A DNA stretch of 64,000 bases from GCA-2733415 sp964276095 (lineage in GTDB: Bacteria; Bacteroidota; Bacteroidia; Flavobacteriales; Flavobacteriaceae), in assembly GCA_964276095.1 (NCBI GenBank), contig CAXYDR010000001.1, positions 992,001 to 1,056,000 on the forward strand, read 5' to 3'. Made by a program: the position numbers and the translations under genes. The notes below the pieces were generated by a model. It had not been told where the DNA came from and searched no databases. It saw nothing but the letters and a program-made list of their open reading frames with translations. Positions 26,113-35,511 of the stretch are shown piece by piece. Every line of letters starts with the position of its first letter. The stretch's first letter is position 1.

Positions 26113-26121
26113 GACGAATGG
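26113..26121 (+). promoter_or_regulatory. GACGAATGG half-site upstream of the GT4 gene
   Basis: GACGAATGG at 26113-26121 is identical to the last half-site of the triple array at 35512-35562. A weaker match, GTTAAGTTG, follows after exactly 12 bases (26134-26142). It lies in the 96-base gap upstream of the GT4 start, oriented against that gene. Confidence 0.45.
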
Positions 26122-26145
26122 AATAAACGTGTAGTTAAGTTGTTT

Positions 26146-27780
26146 CTATTTTTTATTTTTCTTGTATTTGACAAAAATTATTATAAATATTAATAAGGAT
26201 ATAATAATGCTAGCAATGAATTTATTGAAGTTTTTATATCTATTTGCATTAATATTTCCGTTAGAATTTAGCACGAATTTTGAAGCTTCCTTATAATTTC
26301 CGTGAACATCAATTATTCCGTAATTTTTCTGTGGTTGAATTTTATGAGGCAAATTTCCAAAAACTGATGAGTCTATTTTGGGGAAATCATATAAAGTCCA
26401 ACTCACAAAATTTATGTTATCAAATAATTCGAATTGTTTTTGCATTTGTTGATAATAGTCAGCTTGACTAGCTTCAGTATTACTAAATGGAAACCAAAAA
26501 CTATTATAAGAATGCTTTCCGTATTCTTGCACTATAATTGGTTTGTCAGTTTTTGATTTTAGATTTGTATAGGTTTCAAAAAAACGATTTGGTTTTTCGT
26601 AATAATGAAATGAAACTGCATCTACTTCATCTTTTAAATGATGGGCATGTACTGCTGAGCTCCACCCTATAGTTATAGGTGTTTTATTGTCGTATTTTTT
26701 AATTCTTTCAGAAATAAAACTTAGCCAATTTAAAACTTTCGTTTTTGTGTGATTTTTAAAATCTAAATCTGGTTCGTTTTTAATATCATATTGTAGTATT
26801 GCTTTATGATCTTTTATTTCAGTTATAATTTGTTCTAAATGTCTATCACAAATCGTATAATCTGAGATTCTATAGTCGCTATAAAAATCAAAAAATGTAA
26901 GGATTACTTTTAACTGATTTTTATCTGCTAGATTTAATGTTTTTTTTAAATTATTTATTTTTTGTTCAGATAGAGTTCCCTTTCCAAACTCTTCAAAAGG
27001 TATAAATATACGTATCGTATTAAATTTTAACTTTTTAATTTTTTTAAAATCTTCGTCAATTATTGATTCATTAAATTGATTCCAGAATTCAAGCCATGGC
27101 GTTTTTTGTGGGTAATAATTAATGCCTTTAACTTTAAAATCAAGCGGCTTAACCGTTGCTACTTTAGGAAGTTTTTTTTCTTCACTTTTTGTTTTAATTA
27201 AATGTCTAATTCTCCAAAATCCATCTTCTAATAATAATACAACATCATAATCATTAAATGATTTTTCTTTAAGAATATATGCTCCATTTTCACTTACATT
27301 AATTATCTCTTCAACGTTTAAATCCTTCAAAAAAACTAATTGCCCATCTTCTGAAAAAAACTGAATATCAAGTTCATGTTGTAAAGAAGTTGATTCAACT
27401 GAGATTTTATTTTTTAAATTGTGCTGAATCATTTCAGTAAGTTTTACCTGTGCTGAATCTGTATAAAAATCACGAAAAGAATCAACATCATTATACTTCA
27501 ATGCATAACTTTTAACATACCAGGCGTTCAAATAATCTTTTTCAATATTTTTTAAAACCTCAGGGTTTAACTTTCTTCCTTTTGAATTACTCGCCTTTAA
27601 AGTAACCTTAGGCCTGTAATAATCATTATTTTTTAATTCAATATGCAATGAAGTAGTCCTATCAGCACCAGAATTAAACTCATAATAAATTTTTGATACT
27701 ATAGAAACTATTATAAAATTAATTAATATAAATAGAACTATTATACTCAATTGTTTGATATGTCTTTTTGTTATGTTCAC
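26146..27780 (-). CDS. Membrane-anchored glycoside hydrolase (GH5/GH2-like TIM barrel) with NTF2-like domain
   Basis: A 544-residue protein with helices at both ends (about 10-30 and 523-538). Between them lie a small domain (about 75-200; LNAWYVKSYALKYNDVDSFRD, ending FWRIRHLI) resembling NTF2-like modules and a TIM-barrel hydrolase (about 210-500). The catalytic pair is visible: acid/base Glu336 in KNEPD and nucleophile Glu419 in VQEYG. Two anchors would hold the enzyme in the periplasm, where it could trim or extend a glycan during export. It lies directly after the lipoprotein gene with no gap, so it is in the same operon. The substrate is unknown. Confidence 0.82.
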   Translation of the reverse strand: MNITKRHIKQLSIIVLFILINFIIVSIVSKIYYEFNSGADRTTSLHIELKNNDYYRPKVTLKASNSKGRKLNPEVLKNIEKDYLNAWYVKSYALKYNDVDSFRDFYTDSAQVKLTEMIQHNLKNKISVESTSLQHELDIQFFSEDGQLVFLKDLNVEEIINVSENGAYILKEKSFNDYDVVLLLEDGFWRIRHLIKTKSEEKKLPKVATVKPLDFKVKGINYYPQKTPWLEFWNQFNESIIDEDFKKIKKLKFNTIRIFIPFEEFGKGTLSEQKINNLKKTLNLADKNQLKVILTFFDFYSDYRISDYTICDRHLEQIITEIKDHKAILQYDIKNEPDLDFKNHTKTKVLNWLSFISERIKKYDNKTPITIGWSSAVHAHHLKDEVDAVSFHYYEKPNRFFETYTNLKSKTDKPIIVQEYGKHSYNSFWFPFSNTEASQADYYQQMQKQFELFDNINFVSWTLYDFPKIDSSVFGNLPHKIQPQKNYGIIDVHGNYKEASKFVLNSNGNINANRYKNFNKFIASIIISLLIFIIIFVKYKKNKK

Positions 27781-28725
27781 CTATTTTTTTAATTTATATA
27801 CTATGTTTATATTATTACTTTTGGCAAAACCATTTATATAAGCTGTTACTTCAAAGTTCTGAGTTTTTTTAGGATGTAAATATTGTGTTGTAGCAATCCC
27901 ATTTATAGTTTTTCCATAAACCTTAAGTGTCTTGTTACTCCCCTTTAAAACAAAAGACACTAGTGTACCGTTTTCAATAATGTTACCAAATTTATCTTTT
28001 ATTGTAGACGTTGTTAGTGTTGTTAATTCCTTTCCATCTGCATAAGAATTATTCCTATTAAAATCAATTTCAAAATCTACAGGGTTTGATGCAAGTATAG
28101 TTGCTTCAAATTCTTTTGAATTTACATTATTTCTTTTTGATTGGATAAATATTTTACCTTTTTTTGGTTTACTGAAAATTTTCTTATAATGAATAATTTC
28201 TAATAGATTATTCATACTACTCTGCTCAATATCTTTAAATAATTCAATCGTTGAAAAAGACACTTTGTTAGGATTGTCATAGATATCTGTTGGAATGGTG
28301 ACAAGCATGGAAAAGTCATCCTTTGAAGCAACAATGTGTTGGGGCCCAAAATAAGTTTCTAGAACAGCTAATGCCTTCTTTGGTCGCACTAAAACACTGC
28401 CTTTATCTATTTTTTCTTTTTTATGTATTATATAATAGTTTAAGACACCTGCTCTTAAACTTATATACTTCGGAAAACTAAATTTAATAATATCATTTTG
28501 CAACGTTGCCTTAATAACGGTAGTTCCAAAAGCACTTGTAACTATCATTATCGGTAAATCAACCAGATTTTTTTCAAAACTAAATTCAAGAGTTTTGCCT
28601 ACAATTATATGCTTAGGTTTTTGAATCCACTTTATATCAATATTCTTAGATTCCTCATTTTTATCCTTATCCTTTTTACAAGAGAAAAACAAAGCCACTA
28701 GAATAAATAAAAAAACTTTTTTCAT
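27781..28725 (-). CDS. Exported lipoprotein of the glycan module, function unknown
   Basis: A 314-residue lipoprotein with lipobox FFSC (about 13-16) and a charged tether (KKDKDKNEESKN). The rest is beta-rich. Near the C-terminus, KDKFGNIIENGTLVSFVL followed by GIATTQYLHP resembles an invasin/Big_1-type immunoglobulin domain. No catalytic motif is seen. The stop abuts the glycoside hydrolase start, so the two are translationally linked. It may be a surface scaffold for the glycan machinery. A GATGAATGA site lies 66 bases upstream. Confidence 0.65.
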   Translation of the reverse strand: MKKVFLFILVALFFSCKKDKDKNEESKNIDIKWIQKPKHIIVGKTLEFSFEKNLVDLPIMIVTSAFGTTVIKATLQNDIIKFSFPKYISLRAGVLNYYIIHKKEKIDKGSVLVRPKKALAVLETYFGPQHIVASKDDFSMLVTIPTDIYDNPNKVSFSTIELFKDIEQSSMNNLLEIIHYKKIFSKPKKGKIFIQSKRNNVNSKEFEATILASNPVDFEIDFNRNNSYADGKELTTLTTSTIKDKFGNIIENGTLVSFVLKGSNKTLKVYGKTINGIATTQYLHPKKTQNFEVTAYINGFAKSNNINIVYKLKK

Positions 28726-28782
28726 ACTTAAAATATACTTATTAATTGTTCAATACTACGCCCTGATTCGTTAGATTTAAGT

Positions 28783-28799
28783 TATCTATAGATGAATGA
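28783..28799 (+). promoter_or_regulatory. TTATCTATAGATGAATG-type site upstream of the lipoprotein gene
   Basis: GATGAATGA at 28791-28799, preceded by TATCTATA, is nearly the same as the repeat unit at 35547-35562. It lies between the GT-C-like gene and the lipoprotein gene, 66 bases before the lipoprotein ATG and antisense to it. Only one clear half-site is present. Confidence 0.45.
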
Positions 28800-28802
28800 G
28801 TT

Positions 28803-31800
28803 TTAGTCATTACCAATAAAATTATTTAAATCTATTTTTACCTCTTCATTTGTATTTACTCTAATTAAATCATTATTCAATTTATCTTCATTATAATGTT
28901 GCATTCTGTCATATGAAGCTTCTTTATTCTCTATCCCATTTACATAACACCTCTCTGTTGAATTTAGAGTAATAGTAATATCAGAAATTTCATTTAAACT
29001 AAAGTTGAAATTTAAATTTCTATGTGGTCTAACACTTTCTTTTAAAAATTGATGATCTACCCATATCAATTCATTACCCTTATAATGAGAAACCAATAAT
29101 TGAGGCACTGTAACCTCCTTATTTCCTGAGTTAAATAACGTCCCGTTAATTAGCGTTTTATCAATATTAATATCATTTAATTGTATCGCTTGGTATAAGT
29201 TTTTCGTGGCCACTGTGGAAGTTGCATGTAATACAAAATAAGAAGGCATTGTTGTAAACCTTTTTGCATGAAACTCTTTAGGGTTGAAACTCTCATTAGA
29301 TTTTTCAGAGTCAATCCAAGCAACTTCTTCAAATTCAATTTTAAATGGAGTTTGTTCCATAGGGTTTAACTTGTGTTTACTATCCAATTTTGTACTGAAA
29401 GTAGCTAATTCATTATCTTTATTATCATATAAAATAGCTTTTAAGCTAATAGCCGCAGGAAAATAATCTATATTCTGTATGGTTCCAATAACAAAATATG
29501 TTGAGTCTTTCTCTATTAATTTTGCTTCTTGAAAATATAAAACTGGTTGTGGTAATATGTCCTCATGATGCGTTTGTTGAGTTGTAACTTTTCGTCTACC
29601 TTGATTATAGAATTCAGTTGATGTAGTATTAAAAAATTGATTAGATGGAATATATGAGTCAACTTTTTTGGGGACAATAAACCATTTATTATTTTTATAA
29701 ACAGTAATTATTTCATCTTCTTTTTTTATAATTTCTAAAGAAGTAATCCAAGTTGTGTTTGTTTTTATAATAACTGTATCCTTTAGTTTATGAATAATTT
29801 CAGTAGTAATTCCATCTAGTTTAGCATATGAACTTAAAAGACCGTCAGTAACCGAAATCTCTAACATAAATTGATCGAATTTTTTTTCTGATCCTTTATT
29901 CAAATAAGAATATGCTTTTTCAAACTCCTTAAAATCCATCGCATTATAATACGCTTTTACTACATTTTCAGGGCTTATTTGTGATGTGTTTTTTACATAA
30001 AATTTATAGACACCAAAAAATAAACAAATCAATAGTAAAATATTCCATACCATAAGTGGTTTCGAGAATTTTAAAGATGTTGGTACTGGAGAAATATTTC
30101 GTAATTCTCCAACACTAAAAAAGGCAAATAAAAACCATATTAGTGCTATTACTAATATTGATATTGGAACAACAGACCATATTATTTTTTGATATTTTGG
30201 CACATCAATTTTTGGTATAATTGAAGCCAGTGGCTTTACATTTTGTTTTTCCCAAACAATAACATTATTTTCTAAAGAGGAAAGCTTTTTCCACCCAGAA
30301 AAATATAAAATTGGATCATAGAATTTATCATTAGAAAATATATATTTTAAGTTAAATTTTTCTGGGTTTGCTAAAAATTGTTGCAAAGATCCTATTCCTT
30401 CAATTCCTCTATATTTAGAGTTTTCTAATCGCTCAACTGCTTTTGTAGTCAATTCTGGTAAGCGTCTTGCGGAATGATAATTACCATCAACAGATAGTGC
30501 TTGAGTTTGTGTTGCTAACCAAGCCATTTGATCGCCAAATCCTAGCGTTAAATATCGCCACTTATAATGCATATCCTGATTTAAAAAATTAACTATCGGA
30601 AGCATTTTCAAAGCTTGAGGCTGTGATGGTCTAAATGTTCCAATATTAACAGTGAAAACAGAAAACATAACAACTATGGATCCAATTAACAAACAACAAA
30701 TTTTATGATATTTCACTCCAAATTTTAATATTAAATAGTCTTTGTAATCCGTTTTAGCCAACCTGTAAAAAAATTCCCCAATAAATGGGAAGCTCATAAT
30801 TGCCGCCCAAAATGTAAAACGATCTAATGTTAATATTGAAAAAGCATTTTCACCTAATATTAATTTAGGTATTGGTGTTGTTCCACCAGTTCCTAATAGG
30901 AATAACATGCTAAATGACAATCCAAAAAACAATAATCGCTTGCTAAAAACTCGATAAACAATGTATGGTAATAGTATTAACGTGATTCCATATGGAATAA
31001 TAAAAAAGACCAATCCGGATGATAAAACTTCTAAAAAATTATCACGTGATCCATGAGGTATCGGAACTTGAGTTATAGGGTTATTTTTAGTATTAATCCA
31101 ATAAGGAAGTATACAGAAAATCATCAAAAATAATGATCCAAAGCCAAATAGAATGATTTGCTTTATTGATTTAAATAACGCTGAAACAAAATATTTGAAT
31201 CTGATTTGTTCATAAGACCCTAATTCTTCTTTACAATTATCCAATATAGCCAACCCTAAAACAGGAAATACAAAAAAAATCATTCCGAATATTGGGGTAA
31301 CATGATGTGAACAAACCATAATACTCATAAGCAACAAAGAAGAAATAAGGTATTTTATCTTGTGTGTTTTTATCCAGTTGTAAATCTCAGGCAGAGAATG
31401 CATCAATAAAGCAATTCCTGTTAATGTTGGTAATTGCCCAAAGAGATGTAATGTTTCAATAAATACTGATGAAAAAACACAAAATAAAGCCGCAAAACCT
31501 GCGTAGTTACTATTTCTAGTTAAAATAAAGCTAAATCGATATACTCCAGATACAAATAAAATAATTACTACAAATGAAAAAGTATATAACGCAAATTTAA
31601 ACCCCGCTATGAATGATAATAGCGCTAGGCATTGATGTACTAAAGGTGGATAACTCATTACAGTAAAACCCGTATACCATTTATAAGACCATGGAGAAAA
31701 CCAATTACTTGCGTAATGCTCAGAAAAAAACAAATGAATTAAAGCATCATAAGATCTTTCTAATGTATAAAAGATAGCACTACCATGAAATATTAGAGCT

Positions 31801-31844
31801 ATACCTATTGCTAAAATCAAATATTTATTTATGCTGTTTTTCAT
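28803..31844 (-). CDS. Large polytopic membrane protein, GT-C-like (PTPS-related membrane family) with C-terminal soluble domains
   Basis: A 1013-residue protein. The N-terminal 400 residues hold about ten or more membrane helices, with a periplasmic loop early on (SEHYASNWFSPWSYKWYTG) and YPPLVHQ, as in the membrane family called 6-pyruvoyl-tetrahydropterin synthase-related and in GT-C transferases. Two further helices lie near 545-570 and 598-615. A NTF2-like domain (about 625-735; VVKAYYNAMDFKEFEKAYSYL) follows, then a beta-rich C-terminal part. It probably transfers a lipid-linked sugar outside the membrane. A phased operator pair lies 51 bases upstream. Exact activity is unknown. Confidence 0.65.
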   Translation of the reverse strand: MKNSINKYLILAIGIALIFHGSAIFYTLERSYDALIHLFFSEHYASNWFSPWSYKWYTGFTVMSYPPLVHQCLALLSFIAGFKFALYTFSFVVIILFVSGVYRFSFILTRNSNYAGFAALFCVFSSVFIETLHLFGQLPTLTGIALLMHSLPEIYNWIKTHKIKYLISSLLLMSIMVCSHHVTPIFGMIFFVFPVLGLAILDNCKEELGSYEQIRFKYFVSALFKSIKQIILFGFGSLFLMIFCILPYWINTKNNPITQVPIPHGSRDNFLEVLSSGLVFFIIPYGITLILLPYIVYRVFSKRLLFFGLSFSMLFLLGTGGTTPIPKLILGENAFSILTLDRFTFWAAIMSFPFIGEFFYRLAKTDYKDYLILKFGVKYHKICCLLIGSIVVMFSVFTVNIGTFRPSQPQALKMLPIVNFLNQDMHYKWRYLTLGFGDQMAWLATQTQALSVDGNYHSARRLPELTTKAVERLENSKYRGIEGIGSLQQFLANPEKFNLKYIFSNDKFYDPILYFSGWKKLSSLENNVIVWEKQNVKPLASIIPKIDVPKYQKIIWSVVPISILVIALIWFLFAFFSVGELRNISPVPTSLKFSKPLMVWNILLLICLFFGVYKFYVKNTSQISPENVVKAYYNAMDFKEFEKAYSYLNKGSEKKFDQFMLEISVTDGLLSSYAKLDGITTEIIHKLKDTVIIKTNTTWITSLEIIKKEDEIITVYKNNKWFIVPKKVDSYIPSNQFFNTTSTEFYNQGRRKVTTQQTHHEDILPQPVLYFQEAKLIEKDSTYFVIGTIQNIDYFPAAISLKAILYDNKDNELATFSTKLDSKHKLNPMEQTPFKIEFEEVAWIDSEKSNESFNPKEFHAKRFTTMPSYFVLHATSTVATKNLYQAIQLNDINIDKTLINGTLFNSGNKEVTVPQLLVSHYKGNELIWVDHQFLKESVRPHRNLNFNFSLNEISDITITLNSTERCYVNGIENKEASYDRMQHYNEDKLNNDLIRVNTNEEVKIDLNNFIGND

Positions 31845-31895
31845 ATCCTAATTGTACTTAGTTTAACTATTATAAAGATAAAACATAGTGTTATT

Positions 31896-31925
31896 ATACT
31901 AATCTACACTTATTGTCATTTCATC
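31896..31925 (-). promoter_or_regulatory. 21-bp-phased half-site pair upstream of the GT-C-like gene
   Basis: On the minus strand, GATGAAATG (31925-31917), a 12-base spacer and GATTAGTAT (31904-31896) repeat the geometry seen at 51335-51364 and 53987-54016. The pair ends 51 bases before the start of the GT-C-like gene and also lies upstream of the divergent GT2 gene. Confidence 0.6.
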
Positions 31926-32009
31926 GACAGTAACAATTGTATCAAACGAAATGAATAAAAAAAAACAACTTTCATCTATAATTTAGAGGTATAACTAAAA
32001 AATAAAGAT

Positions 32010-32741
32010 ATGAGTGTAGGTGTAATAATTCCATGCTATAATGAAGCTAGCAGATTAAATATTAGTGCTTTTAAAAAATGTTTAAAAACATATCATGATT
32101 TTCAATTATGTTTTGTGAATGATGGTAGTACAGATGATACATTACATGTATTATCAAATTTTCAAAAAGAATTTAAAGAACGTGTTACAATTATAGATGT
32201 GAAAAAAAATAAAGGAAAAGCTGCTGCAATTAGAGCTGGTTCTCGATTTTTATATTCTCTAAAAAAAATAAAATATGTTGGTTTCTTAGATGCTGATTTA
32301 TCTACAGATTTTGAAGAGTTTAACGATTTAGTAGATAATTTAAAGCTTGAAAAAAAACTAATCATGGTATTTGGATCACGAAACTCTCAAGAGAGTAACG
32401 TAAATAGAAATAACTTAAGAGATTTTTTTTCTAAAGTCGTTAACCTTTTTATAAAACTAATTTTACAACTACCTATTAAAGATACTCAGTGTGGAGCTAA
32501 AGTATTTCGAGTAAAATATATACCTGTAATGTATAATTCAAAATTTAAGAGCAAATGGCTATTTGATATTGAACTATTCCTAAGATTAAAGATTCACTTT
32601 AACAATAAAAACATAATGGAATACATTAAAGAATATCCATTAAAAAACTGGAATCATGTTGATGATTCAAAGTTAGGTATTAGAGACAGTGTACAAATAC
32701 CATACAAATTAGCAAAAATATGGTTTGCATATAGTTTTTAA
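32010..32741 (+). CDS. Family 2 glycosyltransferase (dolichyl-phosphate-mannose-synthase-like)
   Basis: GT-A fold transferase of 243 residues with no membrane helix. Motifs are IIPCYNEASRL (6-16), VNDGSTDDT, GKAAAIRAG, and the metal-binding FLDADLSTD near residue 92, followed by DTQCGAKVFR. Enzymes of this form load a sugar on polyprenyl phosphate. It is divergent from the GT-C-like gene, which would use such a lipid-linked sugar, so the two are a natural donor/acceptor pair. A hairpin terminator follows the stop. Confidence 0.88.
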   Translation: MSVGVIIPCYNEASRLNISAFKKCLKTYHDFQLCFVNDGSTDDTLHVLSNFQKEFKERVTIIDVKKNKGKAAAIRAGSRFLYSLKKIKYVGFLDADLSTDFEEFNDLVDNLKLEKKLIMVFGSRNSQESNVNRNNLRDFFSKVVNLFIKLILQLPIKDTQCGAKVFRVKYIPVMYNSKFKSKWLFDIELFLRLKIHFNNKNIMEYIKEYPLKNWNHVDDSKLGIRDSVQIPYKLAKIWFAYSF

Positions 32742-32757
32742 CTTTTTTGCCTCAATC

Positions 32758-32797
32758 AAAGTCTTGATAATATTATATATCAAGGCTTTATTTTTTT
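32758..32797 (+). terminator. Terminator after the GT2 gene
   Basis: A 12-bp stem with one G-T pair (32758-32769 with 32778-32789) is followed by seven T residues. It overlaps the last base of the convergent histidine kinase gene. Confidence 0.7.
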
Positions 32798-34512
32798 AAT
32801 TCGAAGAAGAAAGTTGTTCCAATTCCAAGCTCACTATTTAACCATATTTTACCATTAAACATTTCTATAATTTTTCTAACAATTGATAAGCCAATACCTG
32901 TAGAGTTTTCATCAGGCTCTTCTAACGTTTCAAAAACTTCAAATATTTTTACGTGATATTTTTTGTCAATTCCTATTCCGTTATCTTTAATAGAAAAAAT
33001 ATAAGAAGCTACTTTTTCTTCAACATCAATGATAATTTCCCCTTTAGTTTTATTATTATATTTAATTGCATTACTAATTATATTTTGAAATAATTGATGC
33101 ACCCTAAATTTATCTATATATAGTTTGGGAAGAGTAGACTTTATCTGGATTGATATATGTTGGGGTACATGAATGGTTTGAATAATTTCTTCAACAACTT
33201 TTTGTAAACTAATAATTTGTTTATTATCATTAACCTTATCAATACTTGAATATTTCAAAATACCATTAATAAGATGATCCATTTTATCAACCTTTTTTAA
33301 TAACCTTTCAAAGTTTGTAACCGTTTCTAAATCAAATTTTGATTGATTATCCTCCTGTATCCAAGCAATTAACGCCGACATACTTCTAAGTGGTGATTTT
33401 AAATCATGGGAAACTACATGAGCGAAATTTTTTAACTCTTCATTACTCTTTTCTAATTTAAGTAATAGGTTATTTTTATCCGCTAAAGCTATTTTTTCAT
33501 TTTCTAAACTAATGGCACTATTAAATTGCGCTGAGGCCAGGTTAGCTATATTCTGAAAAACCTCAAGGTGTTCATTTTTGAAATAATATTTCTCCGTACT
33601 TTCAGAGTCTATAACTCCAATAACTTTATTATTAGCTATAATTGGAACTGCTAACTCAGACATTCTTTTTTTATCATCAACTACATACCTGCTATCTTTT
33701 GAAGTATCATTTATAAGTAAGTATGTACCTTCTTTAGCTACAGTACCAACTATACCTTCACCTAATTTAATAGTCAAAGGGTTTTTAATTTTATTATTTT
33801 CATCAATTTTACTTCCAAACGAAGCTGTTTGAATTAAGACATTCTTTTTACTATTATACAAGTATATAACACAGTCTTGAAGTTTTAAATGTCGAGAAAT
33901 ATTGTTTGCAATTTCCCAAGAAATATCAAACAAATCACTCTTTCCAAGAATTGAAGAAGAAAGATTATTTAGTGTTTTCAGCATTCTAGAATTTCTTTCA
34001 GAAGCAGTTATATCATCTAATAACACAACTTGGTATTTAACTTCACCTTTAGCATTTTTAACATTACTTATATTTGTTTTACAAATTATATAAGACCCAT
34101 CTTTTTTTCTATATCTTTTTTTAATTGAGAATTCATTAATAATTCCTTGATTCATTTTAGATACAAACTCCAAAGATTCTTTAATATCGTCAGGGTGTGA
34201 TACATCAATGATTGATAACTTTGTACATTCATTTTTAGTGTATCCTAATATTTTGTGGAGCGCTGAATTAGTTTCTAACAGTTGTCCATTTGAAGAAAGG
34301 AAAATTCCTAATGATGAATTTTCAAAAATAATATTCATTTGAGAAGACTTATCATCAAGTAAGACTTCCATCATCTTATTAGTAGATTCAAGTTTTTGAT
34401 TAACTTTAAATAACTCAAACGATTTTTGCTCAAGAATTGCTTCAGCTTGTTTTCTACTTTCTTTAGACCTGCTTAAAGCACGTTCTAATATTTTTATTTT
34501 TTTTTCAGACAT
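32788..34512 (-). CDS. PAS-GAF histidine kinase of the H-NOX operon
   Basis: Soluble kinase of 574 residues with no membrane helix. It has an N-terminal coiled coil (about 1-58), a PAS domain (about 60-175; ILGYTKNE, RKKDGSYI), a GAF domain (about 185-335; GEGIVGTVAKEG, AVPIIANNKVIGVID), a HisKA domain with phospho-acceptor His369 (VVSHDLKSPLRS) and a HATPase (DNGIGI at 510-515, GIGLSIV near 539-545). Its ATG shares one base with the stop of the H-NOX gene. A cytosolic kinase coupled to a stand-alone H-NOX is the known form of bacterial NO sensors, in which NO-bound H-NOX controls kinase activity. Confidence 0.92.
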   Translation of the reverse strand: MSEKKIKILERALSRSKESRKQAEAILEQKSFELFKVNQKLESTNKMMEVLLDDKSSQMNIIFENSSLGIFLSSNGQLLETNSALHKILGYTKNECTKLSIIDVSHPDDIKESLEFVSKMNQGIINEFSIKKRYRKKDGSYIICKTNISNVKNAKGEVKYQVVLLDDITASERNSRMLKTLNNLSSSILGKSDLFDISWEIANNISRHLKLQDCVIYLYNSKKNVLIQTASFGSKIDENNKIKNPLTIKLGEGIVGTVAKEGTYLLINDTSKDSRYVVDDKKRMSELAVPIIANNKVIGVIDSESTEKYYFKNEHLEVFQNIANLASAQFNSAISLENEKIALADKNNLLLKLEKSNEELKNFAHVVSHDLKSPLRSMSALIAWIQEDNQSKFDLETVTNFERLLKKVDKMDHLINGILKYSSIDKVNDNKQIISLQKVVEEIIQTIHVPQHISIQIKSTLPKLYIDKFRVHQLFQNIISNAIKYNNKTKGEIIIDVEEKVASYIFSIKDNGIGIDKKYHVKIFEVFETLEEPDENSTGIGLSIVRKIIEMFNGKIWLNSELGIGTTFFFELKK

Positions 34513-35048
34513 TACTTAGTTAGCGTAAATAAAACTTTAGTTCCATCTTTTTTCAACATTTCCTTTTCGATACCAGCTATTTCATTATAATGTTCTAATG
34601 TACGTTCCATCAACCCTAATGCAAACTGATACATAGCTCTTTCTGAATGGTATTCTAAAATTAATTTATTTTCCGTCTCTTCATGAACAATAAAATATGG
34701 CAACTCAGCATCTGGATATAACTTTCTAACATGAACATGAATATGCTTTTCTATACCTGCTAGTAAGCTAAAGGCCGTTTTATAATAGTTAAATATATCA
34801 GGATGTCCTTTTGCTAATGCATCAAAAAAATAGAGTCCATAAGCATGAATTAATGTCGGAATATCAATATCAGTTTCGGAGCTTAGATTATTAATTAAGC
34901 TTGCCATTTCACCAAAATCATAAGTCCCTATAGATGTGTATATTCCTTTGGATTCTAATTTTGAATTTTCAATAATTTTATCAACAGTTTCCAAACCAAA
35001 TTTTTGCTCTACCATTTCTAAAAACTCTGTAAATACAATTCCTTTCAT
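34512..35048 (-). CDS. H-NOX heme nitric-oxide-binding protein
   Basis: Stand-alone heme sensor of 178 residues. It starts MKGIVFTEFLEMVEQKFG and has the family core HVHVRKLYPDAELPYF (104-119) with the probable proximal heme ligand His104 (His102 is the alternative by spacing). The heme-propionate motif YxSxR is at 133-137 (YHSER). The absence of a fused output domain and the position between a REC gene (1-base gap) and a histidine kinase gene (1-base overlap) mark it as the sensory partner of that kinase. It is expected to be NO-selective because no distal Tyr context of oxygen-binding H-NOX is evident; this last point is inference. Confidence 0.92.
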   Translation of the reverse strand: MKGIVFTEFLEMVEQKFGLETVDKIIENSKLESKGIYTSIGTYDFGEMASLINNLSSETDIDIPTLIHAYGLYFFDALAKGHPDIFNYYKTAFSLLAGIEKHIHVHVRKLYPDAELPYFIVHEETENKLILEYHSERAMYQFALGLMERTLEHYNEIAGIEKEMLKKDGTKVLFTLTK

Positions 35049-35049
35049 A

Positions 35050-35451
35050 TTATTTTTTCACAAGTTCGTTAATTGCCCAATAATTTATAATCTTTTCAAT
35101 CTGATTTACATAAGCTTCGTAACGTAATGGCTTTACAATATATCCAGCAACACCTATTTCATAAGACTTAATCAAGTCTTGATGATTGTTAGATGTTGTA
35201 AAAACTACAGCTGGAATAAATTTTAAACTTTCATTATTTTTTAATAGAATTAAAAATTCTAACCCATTCATTTTGGGCATATTTAAATCAAGTAAAATCA
35301 AATTAGGCTGTTCTAATTCACATAAAGATAATGCTTCTTCACCGTTTCTAGCATTATATACATTATGATTATAGCCTAACTTTTTAAAAGCTCTTTCAAA
35401 CTTCAAAGTTTCTATTTCATCATCTTCAACAAGTAGTATGTTTAAAATCAT
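35050..35451 (-). CDS. Single-domain response regulator (Rcp1-like REC)
   Basis: A 133-residue receiver domain with no output domain. The acidic pair is Glu9-Asp10-Asp11, the acceptor is Asp55 (LLDLNMPKMNG), Thr is in VFTTSN and Lys in YIVKPL. It belongs to the group found beside phytochrome- and H-NOX-linked kinases. It is the first gene of the REC/H-NOX/kinase operon, so it is probably phosphorylated by the kinase and either acts by protein contact or passes phosphate to an Hpt protein such as that at 51448. Its upstream region carries a triple phased operator. Confidence 0.92.
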   Translation of the reverse strand: MILNILLVEDDEIETLKFERAFKKLGYNHNVYNARNGEEALSLCELEQPNLILLDLNMPKMNGLEFLILLKNNESLKFIPAVVFTTSNNHQDLIKSYEIGVAGYIVKPLRYEAYVNQIEKIINYWAINELVKK

Positions 35452-35511
35452 CTATTTTGATATTTAAATATAAAATATCGAGTTAATTTATAAATTACAT
35501 TATTGTTTTTC

